A DNA stretch of 34,878 nt from an uncultured Clostridium sp. (GCA_900553405.1 USDF01000013.1:1-34878), one strand, 5' to 3'; shown: positions 14,962 through 24,084, counted from the stretch's first letter. Program-made: numbers and translations. The notes: generated by a model from the letters alone, not told the origin.

Positions 14962-15786
14962 TTAAATTTCACTTAATTCTTCTATTGCTTGTTTAAACTC
15001 TTCTTCGCTTGGTGCTTTTCCATGCCATTCTGCTTTACCTTCCATAAAAGATACACCTTTACCTTTTATAGTTTTAGCAATAATCATTGTTGGTTTTTCT
15101 TTGGTTATTTTAGCTGTTTCAAAAGCATCTATTAATTGTTCCATATTATTACCATCAACTACTATTGTATTAAATCCAAAGCTTTTAAACTTTCCTTCTA
15201 AATTATCTAATCCTTTTACTTCTTCGACTTTTCCGTCTATTTGAAGTCCGTTGTAGTCTACTATTGCACACAAATTATTTAAATGGTATTTACTAGCAGT
15301 CATTGCAGCTTCCCAAACTTGCCCTTCTTCTATTTCTCCATCTCCTAATAGGCAGTACACTCTATAGCCATCATGATTCAATTTAGATGAAAGTGCCATT
15401 CCATTAGCTATAGATAAGCCTTGCCCTAATGAACCTGTTGAAATATCTACACCAGGAACTTTATTCATATCTGGATGTCCTTGTAAGTTTCCATCTATTT
15501 TTCTAAATTCTTTTAGTTTTTCTTTTTCAAAAAATCCTCTTTCTGCTAAAGTTCCATATAATGCAGGTGCACAATGACCTTTTGACAAAACAAATCTGTC
15601 TCTTAATGGTGCTTTTGGTTCTTTTTCGTTTATATTCATTTGATTAAAATATAATACTGTTAATATATCTGCACAAGAAAGTGATCCTCCTGGATGTCCT
15701 GAATTTGCATTGTATACTTGTTCTATTATTGATATTCTTATTTTTTTTGAGATTTCTTTTAATTCTTCTATATTTTCAATTTTCAA
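14962..15786 (-). CDS. Transketolase, N-terminal (TPP-binding) subunit
   Basis: A 274-residue protein equal to the first domain of transketolase. Key residues: His31 (ANSGHPGGSLSCADI), His71 (LSKGHCAPALYG), the thiamine diphosphate motif starting GDGEIEEGQVWEA (148-160) with the metal ligand Asn179 in DYNGLQIDG, and DISTGSLGQGLSIANGMA (114-131). It binds TPP-Mg at the interface with the subunit encoded 56 nt downstream. GGAGG lies 5 nt before the ATG. No promoter was clear in the AT-rich upstream sequence 15787-15879. Confidence 0.93.
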   Translation of the reverse strand: MKIENIEELKEISKKIRISIIEQVYNANSGHPGGSLSCADILTVLYFNQMNINEKEPKAPLRDRFVLSKGHCAPALYGTLAERGFFEKEKLKEFRKIDGNLQGHPDMNKVPGVDISTGSLGQGLSIANGMALSSKLNHDGYRVYCLLGDGEIEEGQVWEAAMTASKYHLNNLCAIVDYNGLQIDGKVEEVKGLDNLEGKFKSFGFNTIVVDGNNMEQLIDAFETAKITKEKPTMIIAKTIKGKGVSFMEGKAEWHGKAPSEEEFKQAIEELSEI

Positions 15787-15879
15787 ATAAATTCCTCCTT
15801 TTTGATATTATCATTTTATATTAGTTTTAATTTATATGCAATATATATTTTTCTTTTTATCTAAAAATATCGTTTTTTT

Positions 15880-16467
15880 CTAATAGTAATTTAATGGATT
15901 TACATATTCTCCATCTACTCTTATTCCAAAGTGCAAATGACAACCTGTTGTTGCTCCATTTGTTGGTTTTCCAGTACTATCATGGTAAGAGTTTCCTTGC
16001 ACTCCATATACATATTTAGGACCAACCATACCTATTATTTCTCCTCTTTTTATATTTTGACCTACTTGTACTATAAAATTTGGTGATACATGGCAATATG
16101 TTATTTTCATATTATTACTAGTTAATGTAATTGTATACCCACCTCCACCTAAAAAACCTAAATAAGTAATTTCACCATCTACTGCAGCAATTAATATAGT
16201 TCCTTCTGGTGCACCTATATCTAGCCCTTTATGATAAGAACTAGCACCTGCTGTTGGTGAATTTCTTTTTCCAAAATATGATGTAATTACATTATACCCT
16301 GGTATTGGCCATGCAAAACCTAAATCACTAATTACAATTTCTTCTCCAACTATGTTATTTATAAAATCCGCTTGTATTGTTGGCATAAAAAATATGCTAA
16401 TAAAAATAGTTAAAATCATTATTAAAATTATTATATATTTAAAAGGCTTAAAAAAAGAGCCTACCAT
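15880..16467 (-). CDS. Membrane-anchored M23 metallopeptidase
   Basis: This 195-residue protein consists of one N-terminal membrane anchor (about 11-30) and little more than an M23 domain. Zn ligands are seen in SYHKGLDIG (His79, Asp83) and GCHLHFGI (His177, His179), with a further catalytic His in YCHVSPN (126). An insertion of about 20 residues (KYVYGVQGNSYHDSTGKPTN) precedes the last ligand. It lacks the coiled coil of the FtsEX-linked pair and so should not be FtsEX-controlled. It may trim peptidoglycan at the membrane; SpoIIQ-type forespore proteins have a similar layout, but there is no evidence here for that role. GGAGG lies 7 nt before the ATG. Confidence 0.85.
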   Translation of the reverse strand: MVGSFFKPFKYIIILIMILTIFISIFFMPTIQADFINNIVGEEIVISDLGFAWPIPGYNVITSYFGKRNSPTAGASSYHKGLDIGAPEGTILIAAVDGEITYLGFLGGGGYTITLTSNNMKITYCHVSPNFIVQVGQNIKRGEIIGMVGPKYVYGVQGNSYHDSTGKPTNGATTGCHLHFGIRVDGEYVNPLNYY

Positions 16468-16505
16468 AAGAATTCCTCCTTAAAATAAGCCCCTATATTA
16501 TTTCA

Positions 16506-16928
16506 TTATTTTTTAAATACAAAAATTTTACTAAATACATAATTTGCTACAATTACTATAACTTGAGATATTATTTTTATTATTCCATCATTAAGTTTTA
16601 ATAATGTAACCCCTAAAAACATTATAAGCATATCCATTAAAAGAGTTGCTATTCTTGAAGTTACAAATTTAGTAGCTTCACCTAATTTATTTTTATTTGT
16701 GCTTTCAAACACAAATTTTCTATTTGTTATATATGCAAATGCTACACTAACAATCCAAGCTATAATATTAGCTATTTGTAATTGAATTGCATTTTCCGCA
16801 TTTAAAAATGTTCCTACACATATATAATATGTAACTAATGATACTACTGTTGTTAATACTCCAAATACTACATATAAAATAACTTCTTTTGTACATACTT
16901 TTTTTATTAGTTCTTTTACTTTTTCCAT
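16506..16928 (-). CDS. GtrA-family membrane protein
   Basis: A 140-residue protein with four membrane segments (about 17-38, 48-66, 90-110, 117-136) and the family signature WIVSVAFAYITNRKFVFES in the second. The C-terminal VANYVFSKIFVFKK is also typical. GtrA-like proteins are thought to carry or flip polyprenyl-linked sugars for cell-wall or surface glycan modification. No glycosyltransferase gene lies beside it, so its partner is not known. The 38-nt gap to the M23 gene suggests cotranscription with it. Confidence 0.85.
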   Translation of the reverse strand: MEKVKELIKKVCTKEVILYVVFGVLTTVVSLVTYYICVGTFLNAENAIQLQIANIIAWIVSVAFAYITNRKFVFESTNKNKLGEATKFVTSRIATLLMDMLIMFLGVTLLKLNDGIIKIISQVIVIVANYVFSKIFVFKK

Positions 16929-17019
16929 TTCTTATTCATACCTTTCTACATTTGCCTAAATACTTACTTAGTTCTATTAAAGCTTGTTATTCAAAATTTA
17001 ATAAAACTTTTCCAAAAGT

Positions 17020-17057
17020 AAAAGTTAGAATAAACTATTATGTTTTTTCTAACTTTC
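17020..17057 (-). terminator. Terminator of tRNA-Trp
   Basis: AAAGTTAGAA (17021-17030) pairs with TTCTAACTTT (17047-17056); on the minus strand the stem is followed by TACTTTTGG. It lies 12 nt downstream of the tRNA 3' end. Confidence 0.7.
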
Positions 17058-17068
17058 CCCTTATTTTA

Positions 17069-17143
17069 TGGCAGGGGTAGTAGGATTCGAACCCACACAG
17101 GCGGTTTTGGAGACCGATGTGCTACCATTAACACTATACCCCT
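17069..17143 (-). tRNA. tRNA-Trp (CCA)
   Basis: A 75-nt cloverleaf on the minus strand. The acceptor AGGGGTA/TACCCCT is perfect and followed by G and an encoded CCA. D stem GTGT/GCAC, anticodon loop CTCCAAA (anticodon CCA), T stem GTGGG/CCTAC with one G-U and loop TTCGAAT. Pair 27-43 (T-C) is open, a minor irregularity. It has its own promoter and terminator. Confidence 0.95.
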
Positions 17144-17165
17144 ATGTAATGTTAAGACTTTTTAA

Positions 17166-17194
17166 ATCTTAACATATTTTTTTATATTGTGCAA
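17166..17194 (-). promoter_or_regulatory. Promoter of tRNA-Trp, -10 inside a palindrome
   Basis: On the minus strand, TTGCAC (17194-17189), 17 nt, TAAGAT (17171-17166). The -10 box sits in one arm of the 9-bp inverted repeat ATGTTAAGA (17149-17157) / TCTTAACAT (17167-17175), which could be an operator, or a plus-strand terminator because ATTTTTTT follows it there. Confidence 0.6.
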
Positions 17195-17202
17195 GTATTT
17201 TT

Positions 17203-17682
17203 TTAAATTTTTGTAAATACTTCTGGCAATCTATAATGTGTAGTCCCACTATACTCTACTCCCTTTGGATAATACACTGTATGTGATTGTTTATTAATAA
17301 TATATAAATCTCTCAAATTGTCACTACTTGTTATTATAGTATTTTCACCCTTTTCTAATGCCTTATTATAATCACTTCCGTTATTTAATTTTACTTCTAA
17401 TTGTCTAATATCTAGTACATAATATTCATCATTATCATTTACATTTTTTATAGATTGTATCATAGATGTATCTGTATATTTATTTAATAATGGTAAATCT
17501 TTTTCTCTTGAATAATATTGTTCTACTTCTTCTTTTAATCTTTGCATATCTGTCTCAAAATTGCTCTTTGCTCTTTGTTCTAAATATGGTTGTATATTAA
17601 CTGATATTGTAAATGTTAATATTATCATAACAACTATTGTGATAACTAGCGTAATTAATGTAATTCCACTTTCATTTTTCAT
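17203..17682 (-). CDS. Type IV pilin-like protein (prepilin N-terminus)
   Basis: A 159-residue protein with a short leader MKNESG and then the hydrophobic helix ITLITLVITIVVMIILTFTI, which matches the prepilin peptidase site (cut after Gly6). The usual Glu at +5 is Thr here, as in many clostridial pseudopilin-like proteins. After the helix come a coiled-coil-like stretch (LEQRAKSNFETDMQRLKEEVEQYYS) and a small variable head domain with no Cys. No pilus assembly ATPase, platform protein or prepilin peptidase is in the window, so it may be an orphan minor pilin or a membrane-anchored surface protein. It lies 64 nt downstream of the divIVA gene, on the same strand. Confidence 0.75.
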   Translation of the reverse strand: MKNESGITLITLVITIVVMIILTFTISVNIQPYLEQRAKSNFETDMQRLKEEVEQYYSREKDLPLLNKYTDTSMIQSIKNVNDNDEYYVLDIRQLEVKLNNGSDYNKALEKGENTIITSSDNLRDLYIINKQSHTVYYPKGVEYSGTTHYRLPEVFTKI

Positions 17683-17746
17683 AAGTACACTCCTTTTATG
17701 ATATTAATATATACATTAAAAGGCACTTTTAATTAGTGCCTCTATA

Positions 17747-18202
17747 TTATTCTTCATCTTTATTTATATCTTTTAGTAATTCTAATTGAGAAATTAATAA
17801 TGATTCCATTTTTGCTTTATATACATCAAATTGTTTTTTAATATCTTCTAGTTCTTTTTTCTTCATTAGAATTTCTTGTCCTAAATCATCTACTGATTTT
17901 CTAGCATTACCTTCTGCTTCTTTTATAATTTGTTCAGCTTGTTGTCTTGCCACATTTTTTACTTCTTCAGCAGTTGATTGCGCCATTACTAATGTATTTT
18001 GAAGTGTGTCTTCTATTTTTTTATAATGTAATAAACTACTTTCTAGTTCATCTACTCTAGATTTTAATTCTGTGCTTTGTTTGTATGCTCTTTCATAGTC
18101 TACTGTTAGATCATCTAAAAATTCATCTACTTCTTCTACACTATATCCATTCATCATTTGTTTTGAAAATTTTTTATTTTCTATGTCTAATGGTGTTATC
18201 AT
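17747..18202 (-). CDS. divIVA: DivIVA-domain protein
   Basis: A 151-residue protein opening with MITPLDIENKKFSKQMMNGYSVEEVDEFLDDLTVDYE, the DivIVA N-terminal lipid-binding module, followed by a coiled coil to the C-terminus. DivIVA senses negative membrane curvature at septa and poles and recruits other proteins. It lies 30 nt downstream of sepF on the same strand, a conserved division-cluster order in Firmicutes, supporting DivIVA itself rather than the related GpsB, which is shorter. RBS-like AGGAGG lies 8 nt before the ATG. Confidence 0.92.
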   Translation of the reverse strand: MITPLDIENKKFSKQMMNGYSVEEVDEFLDDLTVDYERAYKQSTELKSRVDELESSLLHYKKIEDTLQNTLVMAQSTAEEVKNVARQQAEQIIKEAEGNARKSVDDLGQEILMKKKELEDIKKQFDVYKAKMESLLISQLELLKDINKDEE

Positions 18203-18232
18203 TTTATTTCCTCCTATATATTTGGCACAAAA

Positions 18233-18697
18233 TTATCCATTTGAATTTCTTAGCCAAGATACAGATAATTTATTTTTTAATTCTTCTCTAGCTAAATCAC
18301 TTGTAATTTCATAGTTATATGGTGCAATTAGGAATATAGAATTTGATACTTTTTGAATATGTCCGTCTAATGCATGAACAGCACCACTAATAACGTCTAC
18401 AATACGTCTTGCTACGTCTTTGTTAACGTACTCTAAATTAACAATTACTGATTTCTTTTCTTTTAATAAATCACAAATTGCTTCTGATTGTTCAAATGTA
18501 GTTGGTTGTGATATAACCATTTTAATTTGTTCTGTTTGTGGCATATTTACAACTTTACTACTACGTCTATTCCAAAAATTTCTTCCTTCTTCCTCTTGTT
18601 CTGGTTCTTGTTCTATTTCTTCCTCTTCCTCGTAATCTTCTCCTGCTGTATCTACTCCAAATAAATCTAATACTTTGTTCATGATTGCTCCTGACAT
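18233..18697 (-). CDS. sepF: Cell division protein SepF
   Basis: A 154-residue protein. The N-terminal MSGAIMNKVLDLFG is the membrane-binding amphipathic helix, followed by a very acidic linker (EDYEEEEEIEQEPEQEEE) and the SepF beta-alpha core (VVNMPQTEQIKMVISQPTTFEQSEAICDLL, VIVNLEYVNKDVARRIVDVISGAVHALDGHIQKVSNSIFLIAP). SepF binds the FtsZ C-terminus and organises the Z ring at the membrane. GGAGG lies 7 nt before ATG 18697. A promoter lies at 18750-18778. It heads the sepF-divIVA-pilin transcript. The length is typical. Confidence 0.95.
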   Translation of the reverse strand: MSGAIMNKVLDLFGVDTAGEDYEEEEEIEQEPEQEEEGRNFWNRRSSKVVNMPQTEQIKMVISQPTTFEQSEAICDLLKEKKSVIVNLEYVNKDVARRIVDVISGAVHALDGHIQKVSNSIFLIAPYNYEITSDLAREELKNKLSVSWLRNSNG

Positions 18698-18749
18698 TTC
18701 AAAACCTCCTAAAATTATCGTCCTTCGTAATCTTTTTAATTATGTTATA

Positions 18750-18778
18750 AGTATCTAACTTTTTTATTTTATTGTCAA
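18750..18778 (-). promoter_or_regulatory. Promoter of sepF
   Basis: On the minus strand, TTGACA (18778-18773), 17 nt, GATACT (18755-18750). The -35 is perfect and the -10 matches at four of six positions. Confidence 0.6.
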
Positions 18779-18839
18779 TAGTTTTTTAAAATTGTAATGT
18801 TAATTTAATTTATCTGTAATATTTTTGTAACATTTAATA

Positions 18840-20075
18840 TTATAGTTGTATTTCATCATATAATGATATTTTTTTCCTATTTTTGACAAAATTTTCTGAA
18901 ACTCCTTTTTCTATCAATTCATTACTAGTTTCATAATTCTTTATAATAGAATATTTATCTCCACTTTTCAATATTTGAACATATACTTTGTCTGTATACC
19001 CTGCTCTTTTACAAATTACATATGCTAAATCTTCTGTTTCATATTTTATTGCACTATTTGGTACCTTCCATCCACTTACATCCCACCAAATAATGTCAAA
19101 GGATATTTTTCTGTAATTGATTAATTCTTCTGTATAATTTTCTAGTTTAAATACAACCAAGTCCTCAGTATCACTTTCTTTTGATATATATTCTATTTTA
19201 GCCTTTACTTCTTTTCTATTTGAAAGTCTAATGTTAATTGAATCACCAACATTTGCATTTTTCTCTTCTAGATTTTTGCTTTTTAATACACATGCAATAT
19301 AACATGAAAAATTATCAATAATTTTTCCACTTTCTTCACTTGTTGAAACAATTTGTCCTGTTTTCAAGTGTAAGTCTTCTAACATTTTTTTACTCAAATT
19401 TCCAAAATTAGAAGGTGTAAGTATATCTTCTAACCCATCCACTCTATATGAAACTACCCCTGATCTAGTAGAAGTTAGATATTCTGATCCAGAATTTAGT
19501 TGATTTTCATATTCACTTCTTTGGTTTATTAAATCTTTTAAATATGAACCTGATGGGCTCAATTCTCCCGCTATTTTAGCTTTTTTAGTAATATATGAAT
19601 TTAAATCTTTCTTATATTCTTTTATTTTTTGCATATCATTTACATGATACATATCTGTTAATTTGTTTTCCACCTGTTGTTCTATTATCTTTATATCACT
19701 TGAAAATATATTATCTTCTTTTTCCCAAGCTTCTTGTATTTTTACATCTAACTCTTTTATTTGGCTTTTTAGTTTTTCTTCTCCTACTGTTGAGTAACGG
19801 AAAACTGCTTCTCCTTTTGCTACCTTTTCTCCTTCTGCTTTAATTTGTACTAAGCCATTTTTATAATTTTCGCCTTTTAAAACAGTTTCATCTCTAATTA
19901 TATAGCCTTGCACTGTTTCTTCTGAAGATATTTTGCCATTTTCTATAGCAAATGTATCTGTTGGTTTTATTATTAAATTATATACCATATAAATAATATA
20001 AACTAGAATAGCAATTAAGATAATAATAAATACAAATTGCTTATTTCTATTTATTTGTTTGCTTTTTTTCTTCAC
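18840..20075 (-). CDS. HlyD-like membrane-fusion protein
   Basis: A 411-residue protein with an N-terminal membrane segment (about 14-36), a lipoyl/barrel-sandwich half (VQGYIIRDETVLKGENYKNGLVQIKAEGEKVAKGEAVFRY), a helical hairpin (about 105-195), and the second barrel-sandwich half (YLTSTRSGVVSYRVDGLEDILTP). A beta-barrel region ends the chain. This order is that of HlyD/MFP adaptor proteins. No ABC or RND pump gene accompanies it, so an efflux role is not shown; in Clostridia such proteins often lie near sepF. The GTG start overlaps the miaA stop by 4 nt (GTGA), with GGAGGA 8 nt upstream, so translation is coupled to miaA. Confidence 0.8.
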   Translation of the reverse strand: MKKKSKQINRNKQFVFIIILIAILVYIIYMVYNLIIKPTDTFAIENGKISSEETVQGYIIRDETVLKGENYKNGLVQIKAEGEKVAKGEAVFRYSTVGEEKLKSQIKELDVKIQEAWEKEDNIFSSDIKIIEQQVENKLTDMYHVNDMQKIKEYKKDLNSYITKKAKIAGELSPSGSYLKDLINQRSEYENQLNSGSEYLTSTRSGVVSYRVDGLEDILTPSNFGNLSKKMLEDLHLKTGQIVSTSEESGKIIDNFSCYIACVLKSKNLEEKNANVGDSINIRLSNRKEVKAKIEYISKESDTEDLVVFKLENYTEELINYRKISFDIIWWDVSGWKVPNSAIKYETEDLAYVICKRAGYTDKVYVQILKSGDKYSIIKNYETSNELIEKGVSENFVKNRKKISLYDEIQL

Positions 20076-20992
20076 TTGTTTATCTCCTCCAAGATAATAT
20101 GAATATTTTCAGATGTTGGATTTCCTCCATTTAACCATACTGTTTCTTTGTTTTTTCTAAACCATGTAAGCTGTCTTTTTGCATATCTCCTTGACTCTAA
20201 TTTTATTTTTTCTATTGCTTCTTCTTTTGTTAATTTTCTTTCTATATATTCTACAATTTCTTTGTATCCTAACGCTTGTAGTGATGTAGGAAGCTTTTCA
20301 TATTTTTCATAAATATTTCTTACTTCCTCTATCAATCCTTTTTCAACCATAATATCTACTCTTTTATTAATTCTTTGATACAAAATTTCTCTGTCCATGT
20401 CTATTGCAAACATCTTATAATCAAATTCTGGTTCTTTTCTTGACTCTTTTTCCAATTCTGTTTTTGTTTTTCCCGTTTGGTGATATATTTCTAACACTCT
20501 TAAAATTCTTTTTTTATCATTTTGGCTTATTTTTTCCATTGCTGTTGGATCTATTTTTTTTGCTTCTTCATATAGTTTTTCTAATCCTTCTTTTTCCATT
20601 AAGTTCTCAAGGTGTTTTCTGTATTGAAGGTCAACCTCTAGTTCCGGATATTCTATTTCATAAATAAGTGAATCTATGTATAAACCTGTTCCCCCTACTA
20701 CTATAGGAATCTTTCCTTTTTCTACAATTTCTCTTATACATTTTTTGGCATCTTTTTTATAATCTGCAACACTATATCTTACTTCTGGGCTTATAATATC
20801 TAACATATAATGTTTAATATTTTGTTTTTCTTCTTCATCTGGCTTAGCTGTTCCTATATTCATTTCTTTATATATTTGCATTGAATCTGCTGATACTATT
20901 TCTCCATTTATTGCTTTTGCAAGTTCAATAGATAATGCTGTTTTTCCAGATGCAGTAGGTCCACCTATAACTATTACTTTAGCTTTTTGCAT
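20072..20992 (-). CDS. miaA: tRNA dimethylallyltransferase
   Basis: A 306-residue protein of standard length. P-loop GPTASGKTALS (10-20), substrate motif VSADSMQIYKEMNIGTAKP, VVGGTGLYIDSLIY, and the C-terminal LGYKEIVEYI and ESRRYAKRQLTWFRK motifs that contact the anticodon stem-loop. It adds an isopentenyl group to A37 of tRNAs reading UNN codons; the tRNA-Phe and tRNA-Trp in this window are typical targets. It belongs to the mutL-membrane protein-miaA-hlyD transcript, a variant of the common mutL-miaA pairing. Confidence 0.97.
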   Translation of the reverse strand: MQKAKVIVIGGPTASGKTALSIELAKAINGEIVSADSMQIYKEMNIGTAKPDEEEKQNIKHYMLDIISPEVRYSVADYKKDAKKCIREIVEKGKIPIVVGGTGLYIDSLIYEIEYPELEVDLQYRKHLENLMEKEGLEKLYEEAKKIDPTAMEKISQNDKKRILRVLEIYHQTGKTKTELEKESRKEPEFDYKMFAIDMDREILYQRINKRVDIMVEKGLIEEVRNIYEKYEKLPTSLQALGYKEIVEYIERKLTKEEAIEKIKLESRRYAKRQLTWFRKNKETVWLNGGNPTSENIHIILEEINK

Positions 20993-21003
20993 ATTTTTGC
21001 TCC

Positions 21004-21561
21004 TTAAATTTGATTTGTTGTATTAGTGCTACTTTCATTTAAACTCATTCTGTTCGAATTTATTTCATTATTATCTATTGCATTTAATAGTTCTTCATTA
21101 TTACTGTTTTCTATTATTTGTTCATTTTGTACTGTTGTATTTGTCTTGCTTTCACCTATATTTTTAACATTTTTTTGGATATTAACAAAATAAAAATATT
21201 CAACTACTAAAACTACAATAAGTAATATTACTAATGTACTAAGTTTTTTTGATAATTGTTGTACTTTTATTTGTTTGTTTTTAAATTTTCTATATTGTAA
21301 TGCAAAATATGGTACAAATAGAATTACATTTATTGGTACAAACAAATATATAACAAAATTTTTCATTGCTTCATGTACAGCTGAATCTATTCCAAATCCA
21401 CTTATCCAATATACTATTGAAATTAAAATATACATAGTCGCCACACTAATTGCAAGAAATATTATTATTTCTCTTTTAGGCATTTTTTTAATAAATTGAT
21501 AAGTTAAAGCTAAAGCAACTATATTTGCAACTGCTGTAGCTATTATTAACCATATATCCAT
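21004..21561 (-). CDS. Uncharacterised four-helix membrane protein
   Basis: A 185-residue protein with membrane segments at about 3-22, 32-53, 68-90 and 106-126. A hydrophilic, Asn/Ser/Thr/Glu-rich tail of about 55 residues follows (TTVQNEQIIENSNNEELLNAIDNNEINSNRMSLNESSTNTTNQI). No family is recognised. It sits between mutL (6 nt away) and miaA (11 nt) with no room for separate promoters, so it is cotranscribed with DNA and tRNA maintenance genes, which says little about its role. The tail is of low complexity and probably disordered. Confidence 0.7.
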   Translation of the reverse strand: MDIWLIIATAVANIVALALTYQFIKKMPKREIIIFLAISVATMYILISIVYWISGFGIDSAVHEAMKNFVIYLFVPINVILFVPYFALQYRKFKNKQIKVQQLSKKLSTLVILLIVVLVVEYFYFVNIQKNVKNIGESKTNTTVQNEQIIENSNNEELLNAIDNNEINSNRMSLNESSTNTTNQI

Positions 21562-21567
21562 ATTTTT

Positions 21568-23856
21568 CTATCTCCTTGAAAATTTCTTTTCTATATCATT
21601 TTTTGTCATTTTTATTGCTGTTGGTCTTCCATGTGGGCAAGTAAACGGATTTGGAAGTTTTAGTAATTCTTCCATTAAACTATCTACCTCTTCTTTTGAA
21701 AGAGCCATATGAGCTTTTACAGCTGCCTTGCAAGCAACTGTTGCAATAAATTTTTCTTCTTTTTCTTGTTTTGCTGTTCTTGCTACTGTATTTATTTCAT
21801 CTAGTGTTTCTAAGAATAATTCTTTAGTATCTAGTTCTAAACATATATTAGGAACTCCTGTTAATTTAATAGTATTTTCTCCAAATTCTTCTAATACAAA
21901 TCCTGCCTTTTCAAACATATCTATATTTTCTTTTGCTATATCCATTTCTTTATGTGTTAAATTAATAATGTCTGGTAACAACATCATTTGAGAGTCTTTT
22001 TCTCCATTTTTATAGTAATTTTCTTTTACTTTTTCATACATTATTCTTTCATGAGCTGCATGCTGATCTATCATATATAGTTCATTTCCTAATTCTATGA
22101 TTATATATGTTGAAAAAGCAATTCCAATAAATTTATATGCAGGAATAGTGTTTTGTTCTTTTTCAAACATTGATATATTTTCACCTGTTGCTATTTCTGC
22201 ATCAATTTTATATTCTTCTGGTTCTTCCTTTATTTCTACTTTCTTTTCTGGTGCTCTTCCAAAAACAGATGTATACATATCTTCAAATTTTTCTTCGCTT
22301 GTTTCTTCTTTTTCATTTTGTTCACTAACTTCTTTATCTATTTCTTGCTCTTGATTAATTTTATTAGTATCTATTACTTGTGTCTCATCTATTTCAATAT
22401 TTTTAGCTAATTCTTGTTTCATTTCATCTGTTATTACTATTGTTTCATCATTAAAGTTTGCTTCTTTAGGTTCTATTGTTTTTAATATTTTAGTAATGTC
22501 TTCTTCAATTTCTTTAACTGGTTCTATAACTTCTGTATCTTCCTTTTTACTTTTTAACTCATTTGAACTTTCTTTAAATTCTTCAACAGATTTTTTCATT
22601 TCTGCCATCTTGTCCATTATATTCTCGAAGGTATTTGTATTTTCTTTTGCATTATTTTCTTGTTTTCTTGCTTCATATATGTCTCTCATAATATTTGGTT
22701 CATTTGAATTTTCTATTTCTTCTTTTTCTACTTTTTCCTCTCTTTTTGATAGAAATCTTGAAAACAAACCTTTAGATTTTTCTGGTGCTTGTATACTTTC
22801 TAATACACTATTTTTTACTTCTGTTTGATTGTCTTTTACCTCTTTTTCTTCTTGAACTCCTACTAAATCATTTTTCAATAAAGTATCTTTTATTGCATGA
22901 TATACTGCTTTAAACACTTTTTGTTCTTCTTCGAAACGTACTTCTAATTTTGCTGGATGAACATTAACATCTACTTTATGTGGATCCATTTCAATATTTA
23001 AAACCAAAAATCCAAATTTTCCAACTGTAATCATTCCTTTGTATGCTTGTTCTGCACTACTTGTTAACGTTTTATCTTTTATATATCTTTTATTTACAAA
23101 GAATAATTGGTTTGAACGATTTGAACGAGCAATAATAGGTCTTCCAACTACACCTGTTATTTTAATATCTTCATATTCGTAATTAACTTCTAATATATTC
23201 TCTGTAATTTCTTTTCCGTAAATACCATATATAACATTTTTAATGTCACCATTTCCAGAAGTTTGAATAATAGTTTTTCCTGAGTTTATTAATTTTATTG
23301 CTATCTCTGGATGTATTAATGCTATTCTAGTCATAACATCTTCTATATAACCTGACTCTGTAAAGTCTTTTTTTAGGAACTTATAACGCACTGGAGTATT
23401 ATAAAAAAGATTTTCTATAGTAATGCTTGTTCCATCTGGACAACCTGTTTCTTCATTCTTTAAAATATTTCCACCCTCTACTATCACTTCATGTCCAATT
23501 TCTTGATCTCTAGTTTTAGATTTCATACTTACTTTAGCTATTGCTGCAATACTTGCTAAAGCCTCACCTCTAAATCCCATAGATTTCACAGTTTCTAAGT
23601 CACTTGCTACTCTTATTTTGCTTGTTGCATGTCTCTCAAATGCAATTTCCATATCATCTGGCATAATTCCTTTTCCATTGTCTGTTACACGAATGTAAGA
23701 AATTCCGCCATTTTTTATTTCTACACTAATATTATTAGCTCCTGCATCTATTGAGTTTTCTACTAATTCTTTTACTACAGATGCTGGTCTTTCAATTACT
23801 TCACCTGCTGCTATTTTATTTATTGTTAAGTCATCTAATAATACTATATTTCCCAC
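21568..23856 (-). CDS. mutL: DNA mismatch repair protein MutL
   Basis: A 762-residue protein. The N-terminal GHKL ATPase has VKELVENSIDAGA (28-40, catalytic Glu), VTDNGKGI (57-64) and RHATSKI with FRGEALASIAA. A highly acidic linker (about 335-560) follows, then the C-terminal dimer domain. The endonuclease motif DQHAAHE (597-603), ACKAA (708-712) and CPHGRP (740-745) are all present, so it should be a nicking MutL that marks the strand for repair, as in bacteria lacking MutH. It is about 100 residues longer than usual, because of the linker. mutS is not upstream of it in this window. Confidence 0.96.
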   Translation of the reverse strand: MGNIVLLDDLTINKIAAGEVIERPASVVKELVENSIDAGANNISVEIKNGGISYIRVTDNGKGIMPDDMEIAFERHATSKIRVASDLETVKSMGFRGEALASIAAIAKVSMKSKTRDQEIGHEVIVEGGNILKNEETGCPDGTSITIENLFYNTPVRYKFLKKDFTESGYIEDVMTRIALIHPEIAIKLINSGKTIIQTSGNGDIKNVIYGIYGKEITENILEVNYEYEDIKITGVVGRPIIARSNRSNQLFFVNKRYIKDKTLTSSAEQAYKGMITVGKFGFLVLNIEMDPHKVDVNVHPAKLEVRFEEEQKVFKAVYHAIKDTLLKNDLVGVQEEKEVKDNQTEVKNSVLESIQAPEKSKGLFSRFLSKREEKVEKEEIENSNEPNIMRDIYEARKQENNAKENTNTFENIMDKMAEMKKSVEEFKESSNELKSKKEDTEVIEPVKEIEEDITKILKTIEPKEANFNDETIVITDEMKQELAKNIEIDETQVIDTNKINQEQEIDKEVSEQNEKEETSEEKFEDMYTSVFGRAPEKKVEIKEEPEEYKIDAEIATGENISMFEKEQNTIPAYKFIGIAFSTYIIIELGNELYMIDQHAAHERIMYEKVKENYYKNGEKDSQMMLLPDIINLTHKEMDIAKENIDMFEKAGFVLEEFGENTIKLTGVPNICLELDTKELFLETLDEINTVARTAKQEKEEKFIATVACKAAVKAHMALSKEEVDSLMEELLKLPNPFTCPHGRPTAIKMTKNDIEKKFSRR

Positions 23857-24011
23857 GTTTCTTCCTCCGTTTTTTATTTTTATATACTTTTTTATAATTA
23901 TATCATTAAATGTTTGAATTTGTATAGTTTTTTCAAAAAAATAGTAAAAAAATATTATCTCATTAATATTATCTGTAACAATTTACTTTTTTGAAACATT
24001 GTAACACTTTT

Positions 24012-24041
24012 TAATTTTTAGAATAGTATATACCATACAAA
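24012..24041 (+). promoter_or_regulatory. Possible sigma-E-type promoter of the Cys-rich small genes
   Basis: TAATTTT (24012-24018), 15 nt, CATACAAA (24034-24041), resembling the mother-cell sigma-E pattern KMATATT-N14/15-CATACAMT. In AT-rich DNA the -35 carries little weight. The rest of 23857-24011 shows nothing distinct. Confidence 0.35.
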
Positions 24042-24084
24042 AGAACAAACGACGTAACAAAAATTTATATAGGAGGTACTTATA

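Noticed and set aside
17203..17682. Part of a type IV pilus operon
   Set aside because: Only one prepilin-like protein is present; the neighbours are divIVA, sepF and tRNA-Trp, with no assembly ATPase or prepilin peptidase.
18840..20075. Efflux pump component of a drug exporter
   Set aside because: The HlyD-like fold is clear, but no ABC, MFS or RND partner is present and it is coupled to miaA, so only the fold is called.
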